Origin: Perilla frutescens
Lineage: Eukaryota; Streptophyta; Magnoliopsida; Lamiales; Lamiaceae
Direction of reading: 5' to 3'
DNA: 64,000 bases
Assembly: GCA_026008535.1 (NCBI GenBank)
Contig: BRKX01000002.1
Coordinates: 59,021,170-59,085,169 of the forward strand
Shown in pieces: positions 21,584-33,285 of this stretch (its first letter is position 1; every line of letters begins with the position of its first letter). Both the position numbers and the translations under genes were made by a program. The notes beneath the pieces were generated by a model, which was given only the letters and a program-made list of their open reading frames with translations, was not told where the DNA came from and ran no database searches.

Positions 21584-21840
21584 TAAATGGGTATTAGTAC
21601 TGCTTCGTGTGAGAACTATGAACGGTATATATTTGCTACGATTTTATAGCTTACTTTATTGTGTTTTAGTGTTATTTTTAAAATATATATATATATATAT
21701 ATATATAACTTATCTTGTTGTATTTTTGTGCTAGTGATAATAAGCAATAAAATATAATAAGATGAGCTATAAAATCATAGTAAATAAGCAGTGTTCCTAA
21801 TTATCACACGAAGCACTATTACTCATTATAACCCCTATTT
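21584..21840. mobile_element. Foldback MITE with terminal inverted repeats of roughly 100 bp
   Basis: The left arm (CTAAATGGGTATTAGTACTGCTTCGTG ... ATTTTATAGCTTACTT) matches the inverted right arm (starting CAAATAGGGGTTAT ... GTGCTTCGTG ... ATTTTATAGCTCATCTT). A (TA)n tract sits at the centre (about 21,683-21,706). No clear target duplication was found, so the superfamily is open. Confidence 0.6.
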
Positions 21841-22867
21841 GTATGAATATATCTCAAATTTAGGAGTATGATACGAAGTTTAATTTGATTGAATAAATTT
21901 TAATTGAAAATCTTTGTAAAATAATATAAAAAATTCAAATGATTTTTTGTTAATATTATTGATAAATATAAAACATGTAGTAGATTAAAAAACATCATAA
22001 GTAATAGAAAAAATATATTAAAATTAGTTATAATATATATATTGCACCATGTATACATAATATACTATATATAAAATATTTGGTAAAATTAACGTACATG
22101 TAATCTGGTACAACAGCATGTAGTAAATCAAACAACACCACCAGTAAAAGAAAATAATAATAAAATTAGTAATATACATATATATGCTCGAAATGGGTCT
22201 TTTTCTTGTAGTGGTTGTATATGCTCGAAATGGGTTTTTATTTTTTTGTAGAGTTTGTTTCAAAGTTTACAAATAATTTGATTTTCAAATGTTGCTGCGA
22301 AAATCGTGTAATACATGACTACATTAGTGCCATCAATGTATAGGAAGGGCGAATTGCGAAAAACGTGTAATACATATTACTATATTAGTGTCATCAATGT
22401 ATAAAAGGGCAAATTGCATACGGAACAGATCCTTGAAAGTGTTCCATTTACGGAAAACAATAATAAACCTTTAAATCAAAGACATCCCTTATATTTAGTT
22501 ACCCATTTAAATGGCCGGTCTTCTGAAAATCGTGTAATATATTAGTGGTATGTCGTTTGTAAGGTAGTATAGTATAACATATTATATGTTTGATTAAGAT
22601 ATTTTTTATCATGTAAGATATTAATATTATATTTGTTTTAAAGCATTAAAATATGTGCAATATACGTGCATTAATAATATATTGTTTTGGTTAGATGTAA
22701 GGATGGTAATGATTAACGGATCATATGGGTACCCGCAAAAATTACTCATGATGAGTAGGATAATTACCCACTTAATAGGTATGGACACATGTAATTACAT
22801 ACAAATATTGACGGGTACGGGTGCGGGTCTTAGTATCCAACCCGTCCCATACCTATATATATAGTTA

Positions 22868-22930
<63 letters not shown>

Positions 22931-24216
22931 ATTGAATTGCATTATGATATGATATCATTTTTTGAAGATGTCATGGTATTGTTACGATTGTAGTATTTTT
23001 ATGAAATGTCGCATTTTCATGAAGAGTCTTTGTATTATATTTTAATTGAATTATGATTTAATTTTAATCAATATTTTTAAAATTATACATTATTTAATCA
23101 TAATTTTGAATGGTTTATTTTAGAAAAATATCATTAAAATTATCAGCAAAGATATTATTAATTTTATATGTGCTCGCTATATGCTTAAGAAGATATTCAT
23201 CAATATATGTGCATTAAAAAATATTTATTTATTATATATGCACAAATATATTATACAGAAATGATATATGATAAAAAAAGTGAGAATCTATAAACGTAAC
23301 TTAGTCTTTTTTATCTATTTTTAAAAATGAGTAGGTATTTTACTCTATAATCTATATAAATTACATTTCGTATTCAATATATTTTTCATATATTTAAAGC
23401 ATACACATAATATATATATATATATATAACTATGATTTTTTTATTGTAACTTATAAAAAATATTTTAAAATTTATTAAATACAATTAAATATTTCTCATG
23501 AATCGCATAAAGAAATAGTTAAAATGCGGATAAAGAGTGTGGGTATGAGTATGTGCAGTTAAGTACCCAAATGGTACAGGGACGAACATAAAAGTTGATA
23601 CCCAGAGGGTATGGATACGAGTACGAGTATTTTTTTTTAAAATACGGGTATGGGGAAGGATACTGTAGCACCCTATCCATACTTTACCCATTGTCATCCC
23701 TAGTTAGATATATTAAAATTCTCCATAAAATTTATATATTCCTAAAATATCCTTTAATTTTTGTTGCTATCTCTCTCCCCATTTAATAATTGAACTCCAA
23801 TCCTTCAATTAATCACTCATTAGTCCAATTTATGATTATTTGATTAATAAAAAATCAGCTCTTAGAAGATGACCAATGAGTTCAATTCATTATTATAGAT
23901 CAGGAATGTTTCTTTGAAGATAATTAAACTTTGAAGTCCAATTCTTTAATTAATGTAAAGTTTAATCAATTTATGATTATTTGATTAAAATACTATTAAA
24001 AATAGTTAAAAAATTATTGATTGTGCATTATGAGAAAATTAAATAAAGATAACATATAAGAAAATATCATATATTTAATAATATATAATCCATTCATAAT
24101 ATATTCACATTCTTCAGCCAAATTTTAATTGGCATTTTCATTAGACAAAAACAATGACATAATTGATATATGACATTTATATATTATAAGTAGAATCGTC
24201 GGTGTTGCCGGTAATA
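21841..24216. other. AT-rich spacer with small direct duplications
   Basis: No gene is supported. It holds two copies of TATATGCTCGAAATGGGT (22,181 and 22,218), a duplicated unit with GTGTAATACAT...ATTAGTG.CATCAATGTATA (about 22,305-22,400), and the compound microsatellite at 22,868-22,930. Confidence 0.5.
22868..22930. repeat. (ATT)n(GTT)n compound microsatellite
   Basis: About ten ATT units change without a break into about ten GTT units. Confidence 0.95.
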
Positions 24217-24477
24217 TCAATCACCGGAATATTTTTTGGCTTCTTCATCCTTTAGTACATGATTTTTTGAAACACTAAATCCCTTCAACATTGCATATTC
24301 TTTATATTTATAAAACAAATTATTGACGCTATGAAAAATCATGCCAAGCATTGGACTTTCTTCAACATTGAAATCACTATTTATTTCTCCATCATTATCT
24401 TTAGCTTCTTCATCATTCACATGACTATTATTTTCACTTAAGCCAAATAATTGCTCCATAATATCAGCATCATCCAT
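24217..24477 (-). pseudogene. Fragment of a FAR1/FHY3-related gene
   Basis: The ATG at 24,477 (MDDADIMEQL...) encodes about 86 residues: an acidic N-terminus, then ESPMLGMIFHSVNNLFYKYKEYA.LKGFSV. This matches the start of the FAR1 DNA-binding domain (pattern P..GM.F.S...A..FY..YA...GFSVRK). The frame ends before the zinc-coordinating residues and the MULE-transposase-like core. FAR1-related proteins are domesticated Mutator-like transposases acting as transcription factors. This copy is too short to act as one and is probably a duplicated or transposon-carried fragment. Confidence 0.55.
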
Positions 24478-25011
24478 GTTCACTAAAATAGTTAGTGTTC
24501 TAATGTGTTTTTGAGTAATTTAATTTATGTTTAAAAAAAACAAATTCATTGTATTTTGAAATTAGTATATAAAATGAGGGATGAATTTTATGCATTATTT
24601 TATATAAATATTGAAAAATTGTGAAAAATAAAGAATAAATTTTAATCAAGATTATACAAAAGATGATAATGTTATTTTACATTAAAATTCTACATTTATG
24701 CCGAAACAATTTATACTGCTATCATTTAGCATTGCCCTCAAGAAAATATCACATTTTGGAAATGGAAGGTCAGTGTGTGGCTGACAACATTAATGTGAAA
24801 GAAAAAGCAAATTCTATATCAATAACTTGGGGATATTTTGTGTTTTACCTGGAAATTTGTTTTTTTGTGTCGTGTTTAATGAATGATTCGTGTCGGTTCC
24901 GGTTCCTACACCTAACTGGAATTAAATAACGGCCACTGTTTATGACTAGAAAATTATTATTTGCCCAAATGTTGGAGAAATAATTATATTCCGTATACGC
25001 GTTTATTTATA
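24478..25011. other. AT-rich spacer
   Basis: I see no gene, RNA or clear repeat here. Confidence 0.5.
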
Positions 25012-25847
25012 AAGGGTGTTTCTATATACACCACTATTTTTTCAATATACACCATTTTTATATTTAATTTAAAAATAAATAATTATTAATTTACTTAAAT
25101 ATCCTTTACTTGAAAATTAAAAAATCCCTAATAAAAAACTAAGAAACAAAAACAAATTCCTAATAAAAAAAATATAAAAACCCAACTCATGAATTCATTT
25201 AAATCTCGTCAGCTAATTTTTTCACTACAAATTAATTACGCACAACTAAAGAAGAAAATAATTATGTAAGTTAATTGTTCTGTGTTTTTTTTTTCCAATA
25301 ATTTCTGGAAGTCGGGAGTTTTAGTCAATTTGCATTGATGTCTGATGTTATTGAACACAAAATAAAAACTTATGAATGGACTTGATGAAATTTGAATTGG
25401 TGGAATTATGTTGGATAGAAGAACATCTTCTTGAAAGAACATTTTTCTCTTTGATTTTTCGCTAACATCCTCTCAATTTTGCAAAATAAATTCTACATTC
25501 TCTCCCTCTACTTTGACAAACGAGAAATTCTCAACCCCAATTTTTTAAAACTAATTGATTTAAATTAATTTTTAAAATAAAGGGTAAAAAGAGAAAAAAA
25601 TGTGGTGTATAAAGAAAAAAATATCTGACAATTTTTAAAGGAGTGGTGTATGTAGTAAATGTGGTGTATATTGAAAAAATAGTGATTCAACAACACCCTT
25701 AATTTAAACTAATTTTTAAGCCGAAGGGTAAAAAAGGAAAAGAGCGTGGTGTATGAAGAAAAAAAATACTGAAAAAAATTAAAGGAGTGGTGTATTTAGT
25801 AATGTGGTGTATATTGAAAATTTAGTGGTGCAAATAGCAACACCCTT
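25012..25847. mobile_element. MITE with about 44-bp terminal inverted repeats and a duplicated right end
   Basis: The left end AAGGGTGTTTCTATATACAC pairs with the inverted right end AAGGGTGTTGCTATTTGCAC. The match continues through CCACTA..TTTTCAATATACACCA. TA flanks both sides. The right terminal segment occurs twice in tandem (about 25,555-25,700 and 25,700-25,847), each copy ending in an ACACCCTT terminus. It is related to the larger element at 58,644-61,114. No transposase is present. Confidence 0.7.
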
Positions 25848-26065
25848 TATGAAAATCATAACATCATAAATTTATTCCATAATTAGTACGATGTTCCATG
25901 GGCCACACGTCAATTAATCAAAAACTAGGTTTTAAGGTGAAGCGCTTGTGGTGCCAGTGTGGTTCTATATAGTCAGGGTTTGAACTTCGAATATGCCACT
26001 AATTATTTGGTGAATATCAAATAAATGACATTTGGTAAGTCTTCATATCAATATAATTTTTTTAG

Positions 26066-26807
26066 GGCCAAATATATAATTATGTATTGAACTTTTACCT
26101 TTTTTTTTAAAATATCCTGAACTTAAAAAAATATCAAATAATATCATGAACTTCGACATTTTTTCTAAAAATGTCAAGAATTGAAAAAAACCAAAAAAAT
26201 ATCTTAAACTTTTAACCTTTTTGTAAAAATTTCATGAGATTCAATTTCCAGCGTCGGGTTAATGACGAGGCTGGCCGAAGTCCAGTGTGTCAAAGTGACT
26301 TGAAATTTTTAATTAAAAATAAAATAAAATGGCAACATTATTTTTCACTTTTCTCGATCTCCATAACCCCAATTTCTCATTCCCCTAAATATCTCATTAT
26401 CAATCCAACTTGAAAGGAAAAATTATCTTTCCAAATTCTCAATCCCAACAAAAAAAGAAAAACAAAAATATTTTTTTCATTGCTTCCAAAATCTCAATTC
26501 GAACAGGACCAACCCGATTTGAAGAAAAAATTTATATGCCCTTCAAAATGAGATTTTAAAAAAATAACTTTGATATATGATGGATTCCAGTGTGCCTCGT
26601 CATTAATTCGGCACCGAGAATTAAATCCGATGACATTTTCACAAAAAAAGTGGAAAGTGTAGGGCATTTTTCGGTAGTTTTTTAAGTTTGTGAAATTTTT
26701 AGAAAAAATGTCAAAGTTCAAGATATGTTATGTTATTTTTTGAAATTTGGGATATTTTTAGAAAAAAAAAAGGTGAAAGTTTAGGATACAAAAATATATG
26801 TTTGGAC
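26066..26807. mobile_element. Non-autonomous element with long (about 200 bp) terminal inverted repeats
   Basis: The left arm GGCCAAATATATAATTATGT...GAACTTTTACC and the inverted right arm GTCCAAACATATATTTTTGT...AAACTTTCACC remain alignable through TTCGACATTTTTTCTAAAAA and on to ATTAATGACGAGGC near the centre. Long inverted repeats without coding capacity suggest a Mutator-type MITE. No clean 9-bp duplication was found. Confidence 0.65.
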
Positions 26808-27522
26808 TTTTTATTTTAAATTTTAAGTTATGGATGATGGGGGACTTATCGATACAAAATTAAATAACTATCCTATCCACTTAGATCAAGGGTTCGTTTG
26901 GTTGTCAGGAAAGTAAAATTGTCTCAGAATATGATTTTTAGAAATGTGATTTCGAGATAAATGAACGATACATATTATTTATCTTGTGTTTGGAGCATAA
27001 CAAGAAAATTGTGAGGATTATCATTTTAGTATTTTTTTATTCAAATTAATCAAATAGGTTTATTAAGAAAAATTAATAATATTGTAGAATTGTAGTCTAG
27101 GGGTATTTTTCATCCATTTTATGGTGAAAAATCAGAGTTTGATCATCATTATCCTCCCCTGATTAAAAAAAAAATAAGTTAACAATTTAAAAAATAAATA
27201 AATAAAGATAAATTAAAAATTATATATATATATATATGGGATCATGTGAGAACCAGACACCCATGTGAGGACTGAGAACTAATCTCGGCCACAGATCGCT
27301 CTTATATTGACGGTCAAGATCTGTCCCAAAATTAAAAAAAAAACGCGGTGGCATATTCATAATATTAGCGACTTTTTAATGAAGCAATGGTATTTTTGTA
27401 ATTTAGAAAATATGTTATATTTGGAATGAATCTCCTTCCATCTACAATTCGTCTTCTTCCTCAATTCTCCCCATTTTTCTTCCTCGCAATAGAGGGCATC
27501 AAGCAAAGCATTTGACTGAGAA

Positions 27523-27690
27523 ATGGATTGTGCGAGACCGAATCGTAGCGACGTCCATTTGAGCGGAGAGGAGGCGGCGAAGGTGGAGGCTGCTGCCCAA
27601 AACTACTTTGATGCGGGGGCGCTGAAGTGGCACACGAAGCCAGACATTGACGGCGCATCTCCACGGTTGAAGCTATGGAAGTTCACATAA
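27523..27690 (+). CDS. Small 55-residue reading frame inside the Mutator-like element, possibly a captured gene fragment
   Basis: The ATG at 27,523 encodes MDCARPNRSDVHLSGEEAAK..., with a basic/aromatic stretch YFDAGALKWHTKPD, ending in a TAA at 27,688-27,690. The local base composition is much more GC-rich than the flanks, as expected of an exon carried by a Mutator-like transposon. The EEAAKVEAAAQNYFD segment reminds me of small conserved plant proteins with a YFD...K.HTKP motif, but I cannot name one with certainty. The frame may not be expressed. Confidence 0.35.
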   Translation: MDCARPNRSDVHLSGEEAAKVEAAAQNYFDAGALKWHTKPDIDGASPRLKLWKFT

Positions 27691-28467
27691 GAAGGATGTG
27701 AAGAGGCAAGAAGGGTGGAGAGAGAGACGATTGTTTTGTTGTCGTGGTGTTGTCTCCCTAGAGAGAGAGAATTATCTTTTCATTATTGTTGGGCTTGGAA
27801 TTTAATTTTGGCATGCATCATTACAACATTTTAATTGATTATATAATATAGATTATGTATAAGTGCATTAGTAGTTCATGTAGCTACATTCAGTTGCAAA
27901 CCAAACATGTGAGACTCCCGTGTTTCGTTATCGAACTCCTCCATTTGAATATTTAATCGATGTTTAATTTTAGCACTGGTAGTTTATATTTTAGCACTTC
28001 CATTTCCTTTTTTAGCACTGTTAGTTTAATATTTGAATATTTTGGTAGGTGATAGTGTTAGCATTTGTAGTCTGTTATTTACGATGTTTGTTGTGTGTGT
28101 TTGTTGCTATGAGAAATAGAATGTCAATAAATTTAGTTTATACGGGCGATGAGAAATCTGATGATGTTTTGTTGGGCGTTCTGCTGCGATCTTGGATCGA
28201 AACAATTACTGAATATAAGTAGTTATATTTCCACATTTTTCATCTGTAGGAAATTAAAGGATATATATTTTCTACCATATTCATTGGCTAGTATCGAGTT
28301 GATATGTGCGTGTCGATGGTACTGGATTTGTGGTTTTTTATTTATTGTTAGCATTATTAAAACGATTGAGTATCATAAGAATATCTCGATAATAGAGTAT
28401 TTTGCACGATGAATGCAGCATTTGCAATAACAAATGAGTATTATAAAAAACATTTTGTTAACATGTA

Positions 28468-28625
28468 CTTTAGCACTACTGTGATCTATTTTAGCACTGT
28501 TGTAACCTATTTTAGCACTACTGTGAACTGTTTTAGCATTGCAATGTACTTTAGCACTACTGTAATCTATTTTAGCACTATTGTAACCTATTTTAGAACT
28601 ACTGTGCACTATTTTAACAATGTTA
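28468..28625 (+). repeat. Array of the TTTTAGCACTG motif, forward orientation, about eight units
   Basis: Units of roughly 20-21 bp start near 28469, 28490, 28511, 28531, 28550, 28571, 28591 and 28611, with (T)TTTAGCACTACTGTGATCTA-like sequence. Isolated copies occur at 27,968, 27,989 and 28,010. Confidence 0.85.
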
Positions 28626-29252
28626 TAACTTTAATATTTTACATCAGAAAATGATATCATTCATGAAAAACATACTCAAAAGTAAATACTACTCGAAACA
28701 AAAGGAATTGTAATTGTTGTTGGCGTCGAAGAAGCTGAAGACTTATAAGAATGTTGCAAATTAATGAATATAAGAATTGATTATTGTGCACATACCTATT
28801 GCGAGTACCCATAAGATCAGCTACTTCACTGCCATTCCTAGTAAAATTTTCTATAAAAATGTTGGATTTACAAGAAGATAAATATACCCAAAGAAAGAAC
28901 ATAATAATGACTTCTTATATATATATATATATACATATAACACGCCAAAATATAACATGTATGATCTTCCACGTTATTTTACATACCGAATTCTAACATG
29001 ATTTTTCAGCAATCCAACATAAAAAATTGGGTTGAATGCTATTTTTGCAAAAACTTAGAAATGTTCACAAGTTTTCTATATATATTGAAACTAATGGTAT
29101 TTTTGTAAAATGAATTAAAATTAAGGAGATACTTGGGCCTATAATATTATTTATAGAGAGGGAGAGGGTATGTATATATGTATACATATATATGAACACG
29201 TGCGTGTTTATAAACATATCCATTCAATAAAATTCATAAACCCTTAAATTAG

Positions 29253-30085
29253 GACAGTGTTAAAATAAGTCACGACAGTGCTAAAATAAGTCATGACAGT
29301 GCTAAAATAGACCATGACAGTGCTAAAAAAGACTATGACAGTTATTTGAATGGATGAAGGTTTTTTAAAGAACATCCACATCCTGATGAGGATCAGAGAC
29401 TGCAACTGAGCAATGAATTAGGACTTGACCCTAAAGATGCCGATGATATTTTTTTATTGTAATGCTAAATAATTTTCATGTTAAACAAGGGTCATGTTAG
29501 TGCTAAAATAAGTCATGACAGTGCTAAAATCATTAGTCAAGGGTTTTGACATATATAGTTATAATACGCATGATCATGTGGGAATTAATTTGTGGTGGAC
29601 AACACATCAAACACAATACTACATTTTTTAATGGTTTGAAGAAATCTTTTTTCTTGATTGGATTGGCTAGCTTCAATAGCTCAATTTAATTAACCACTTA
29701 AATCTCGCAGGCACTTCTCTTATTGAAAATCAAAACTTTAAATACTACACAACCTATCAAATTAGAAAATTGGATTTAAGGTTTTGTAAATGGGTTGGGT
29801 AGCCTACCTATTAAATTAAAGGATTTGATATGAAAGATCATTATTCATTACAAGTGAGTGTAGTGTATCCAATACTAAAACTCTAAATTAAAAAATATAC
29901 GCGTGAATCACATATACAATGCTAAACTCTAAACTACAATGCTAAAAACGAAAGATCATGAAGCATAAAAAGATGTCAATGATATTTTTTTTTATTGTAA
30001 TGCTAAACAATTGCCATGCTAAACAAGTGCTAAAATAAGTCATGACAGTGCTAAAATAGGGAATGACAATGCTAAAACTCTAAAT
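29253..30085 (-). repeat. Array and scattered copies of the same motif, inverted (CAGTGCTAAAA)
   Basis: GACAGTGCTAAAATAAGTCAT-like units of 20-21 bp repeat at 29,254-29,345. More copies lie near 29,500-29,530 and 30,027-30,075. All are in the opposite orientation to the array at 28.5 kb. Confidence 0.85.
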
Positions 30086-30300
30086 TGAAAAATACACGGG
30101 TGAATCACATTTACATTGAAATTTCTGATTTTACCCTTACTAAGATTCAGGGGCAGCGAAGTTGGACGTTATTACAATTATGCCACCGCGTTTTTTTTTT
30201 TAATTTTGAAACAGATCTTGATCGTCCAAATAAGCGAAATTGTGGCTGAGATTGATTCTCAGTTCTCATATGGGGTATGATTCCTTCTGGAACCCAACCC

Positions 30301-33285
30301 TATATATATGTATATATATATACACATACATACATATATATATATATATGATCGACATCATTGGAAGATAAATTGTTATTTATGTTAAGTTTTATTGCTG
30401 ATTTTGAAGTTGAGTTGCTAGTTGTTTTGAGTTTGACATTTTTCCACCACAATTGCAAAAAAATAAATAATATAATAATCGAATTTACTAGAATTTTTAT
30501 TTTTATGCTTAAAGTCTAAACTTTATAATAGAAAACTAACTATAATCCACAAAAAAATTAAGATTAAACTATATTTTCAAATTTTTCAAAATTTTATTTA
30601 AAATTTCTAAATACAATTTTAATAATAATTTATAACAATAATAAAATAATAGATGAACAAATCAAATAATAAAAATAGTATAATACGAGATTTCTAGAGG
30701 CAAATAATCAAAATACCTTACTTCAAATAGATATTCAGAATTCATGAAAGTTGTATTAGTTTCTTTGTTTTAAAAATCTGATTACTTTTCAAAATTTAAA
30801 AAAATTGAATCAAACGCAGCAAATTTAAAATAAGAAATTAGATTAATTTATGAGGTGAGATTCCTTGCCAACTAAATGTGGCTAAATAACTATTGAAATA
30901 GGAAGATTCGGCTTCGGAATATGAATTTGGATGCGGATGAAACAAATACACTGAAGTATAAAGAAATGAAGTGTGGACAAAGTCACAATGAGTTGGTAAA
31001 TGGAGTAAAGATAAATTGAGTGGGCTGATTATTAGGAATTAACTCAAAAATGAGGTTGTGCTTATCATGGGATAATACATGTTTGGGCTTAAATATTAAA
31101 GTTGGACTTGGGTGCAATCATCTGATGGACCTGAACTATCTGATGGGCCTATCCCAAATCCAATAAAATTTTTATAAAAAAAATGATGCACACCACCTGT
31201 ACCGCATCTAAATCATTTTTTTTTTTACCTTTTTTTCCAAAAAATATATACCAAAAAATGTAATCAATTAATTTTTCTTTATTCGGTAACTCGCATAGTG
31301 CACTCACCTGATGTTGATGTATGGGTTCATGCACTGCACTCAATAATTAATTTTTTTAAATAAATATATACACCATAAAATGGAATTAATGGATCATAAA
31401 ATTAGAGTGAATGAATTTAAATTTTTTGATCCGGCGACTCGCGCATTGCAGTCACCACGTGAGCTCGTACACTTTTCTCAATAATTAATTTATTTTAATT
31501 AAATATAAACCATATTTATGATATAATAAACTCATTTCATATAATGAGTGATATTTTTTCCGCTGATTTATTTTCAATAAGGCGGGGAGGGTAGTCCGAT
31601 CCGCGACGGCCAGTTTAATGGTAAGGACCCCATCTGAGGAGAGTATTTACCTGAGTATAAACGTCACCTATAAATTGGGCTAAGACATAAATGTATATTT
31701 CAAATACAAATGGGCTTTTATGATTCCATCAAATATCAGGCCGACTATTAGTGGGCTTTCCCGTCAAAAATACATCTAAGAAAAAGTAAATTACATGAAA
31801 AAAATTATAATTTTTGGAAAGGAGGGAATTTATATAACTGAGGGGTTTTTAAAATATTAACTAAAAGTAAACCATTGTATAAAAACTATTAATTAAAGAC
31901 TAGATGTATAAAACTATCAACTTTTTTTAGAACAAAAACCTATTTTACTAAATTTAAGAAAAACATTCAAAAGATACTCAGTTTCAGTGTATTTGTTCAA
32001 AAAAAACCATTTGAAAGTCACTTGATGTGTGAATTAATGGATTTCATTACACATGTTGTACTTAGTTGATCTAATTTTCAAATAAAAATCTAATCAACTT
32101 TTGTATTTTAAACACTATGAATTTCATATTCACATTTTTTATGCTTAGATCAATCAAAGATGCTCGTCACGATGAACTATCATATTAATCATGTGAAAAA
32201 TTACACAAGCTCCTGACACACTAAAAAAGATTCATCACGTATCTAAAAATGCTTAAAAGTGATCAAAATTACATGAGTCATTGAGAAATAATCACTGAAA
32301 AATGAATATTTTTTTAATGAATTTCTTATATTGAGTAAAATTGATTTTGTGTTTTATGAAAGTAGGTATTTTATATTTGGCTTTTCTCCTAAATAAATTA
32401 ATAATTTCCTAATTCGGCTACTTGTTAGTAATGAAGGTTTAGGTGGCGGCCCAATTAGAATTGGTCAACTATCGCTCCATTACGATTTGCCTATACGCAA
32501 CAAGTAGTTTAGTAAGGGAATGGGCAACGCTACCCTTTATATACCCACAACGCCAAAAAGTCGGCTGAATCACAATTTAGCCCCATAACAATTAACCTTA
32601 TATTAATGCAACAATTTTATGGGGAAAAAAAAAAGAAATAAATGTCTGTTTTTTTTTCCCCGAATGTAACACTAATCCAACCCATGTTTCTTCACACACA
32701 TGTGCGGTCAACGTATAAATAGGTGTTTGTACTGAGCTGGTTATATGGTTTTAATTAGGCAAATAAAATGGTTGCTCACGCAAATCCGATGCATTTAAGT
32801 TGTAAATAAAGTGACATTCAAAATTTCACGGATCTTTAAGTTTCAGAGAACAATTTCATCACGGACAAATATGAATTCCACTAAACGTTCAATCACACAA
32901 GTAATTATACATGCATGTATTGCATGTGTTGGAAGGAATTGGCGGACTTGTTTTTACCTTCTTTTCCATCTACAAACCTCACATATTTACACTTGATTAC
33001 TATTAAAGAATTCTCATGAATTCAATTTGTTAATTTATAGAAAAAGTATCATACATATTCTTTTAAAAACATAGCACACGATTAAGATTAATGTTTATAA
33101 TATATTAGTCAGATATACACATGCACACACACGATCGAGTTTAGGGATTTATAATATTTATAACAAATATCTTACATGGCAAAAAAACCAAGGAGTCATA
33201 TGTGTATATACATAAATAAAGCAGTAGTGCATATATATGTTACCGGAAATGAAGAATATGGTGTAGCTATTTTGGAGGCCTTGAT
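30301..33285. other. AT-rich intergenic spacer
   Basis: No gene is supported. At 31,260-31,560 two diverged direct copies of a block occur (GACTCGC..A.TGCA.TCAC... followed by CTCAATAATTAATTT). A TATA-like TATAAATAGG at 32,714-32,725 (plus) has no convincing gene after it. The rest is low-complexity AT-rich DNA. Confidence 0.5.

Larger units (their letters stand above)
27238..30300. mobile_element. 3.06-kb Mutator-like non-autonomous transposon with internal inverted motif arrays
   Basis: The left terminal region (GGGATCATGTGAGAACCAG ... GAGGACTGAGAACTAATCTC ... AAGATCTGT ... AAAACGCGGTGGCATA) matches the inverted right end (ending at 30,300) over about 130 bp. The 9 bp TATATATAT flanks both sides, as expected for Mutator-type insertion, although the site is a TA microsatellite. 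Inside are arrays of a roughly 20-bp motif in opposite orientation in the two halves, and a small reading frame at 27,523-27,690. No transposase is visible. Confidence 0.7.

Noticed and set aside
28373..28609. Protein-like repeat SSAKIGYNSAKID on the minus strand
   Set aside because: It is the translation of the 20-21 bp DNA array inside the Mutator-like element; no start context or conservation is seen.
32714..32725. TATAAATAGG on the plus strand as a gene promoter
   Set aside because: The only downstream frame (32,811-32,996) is 61 residues with no recognisable domain.
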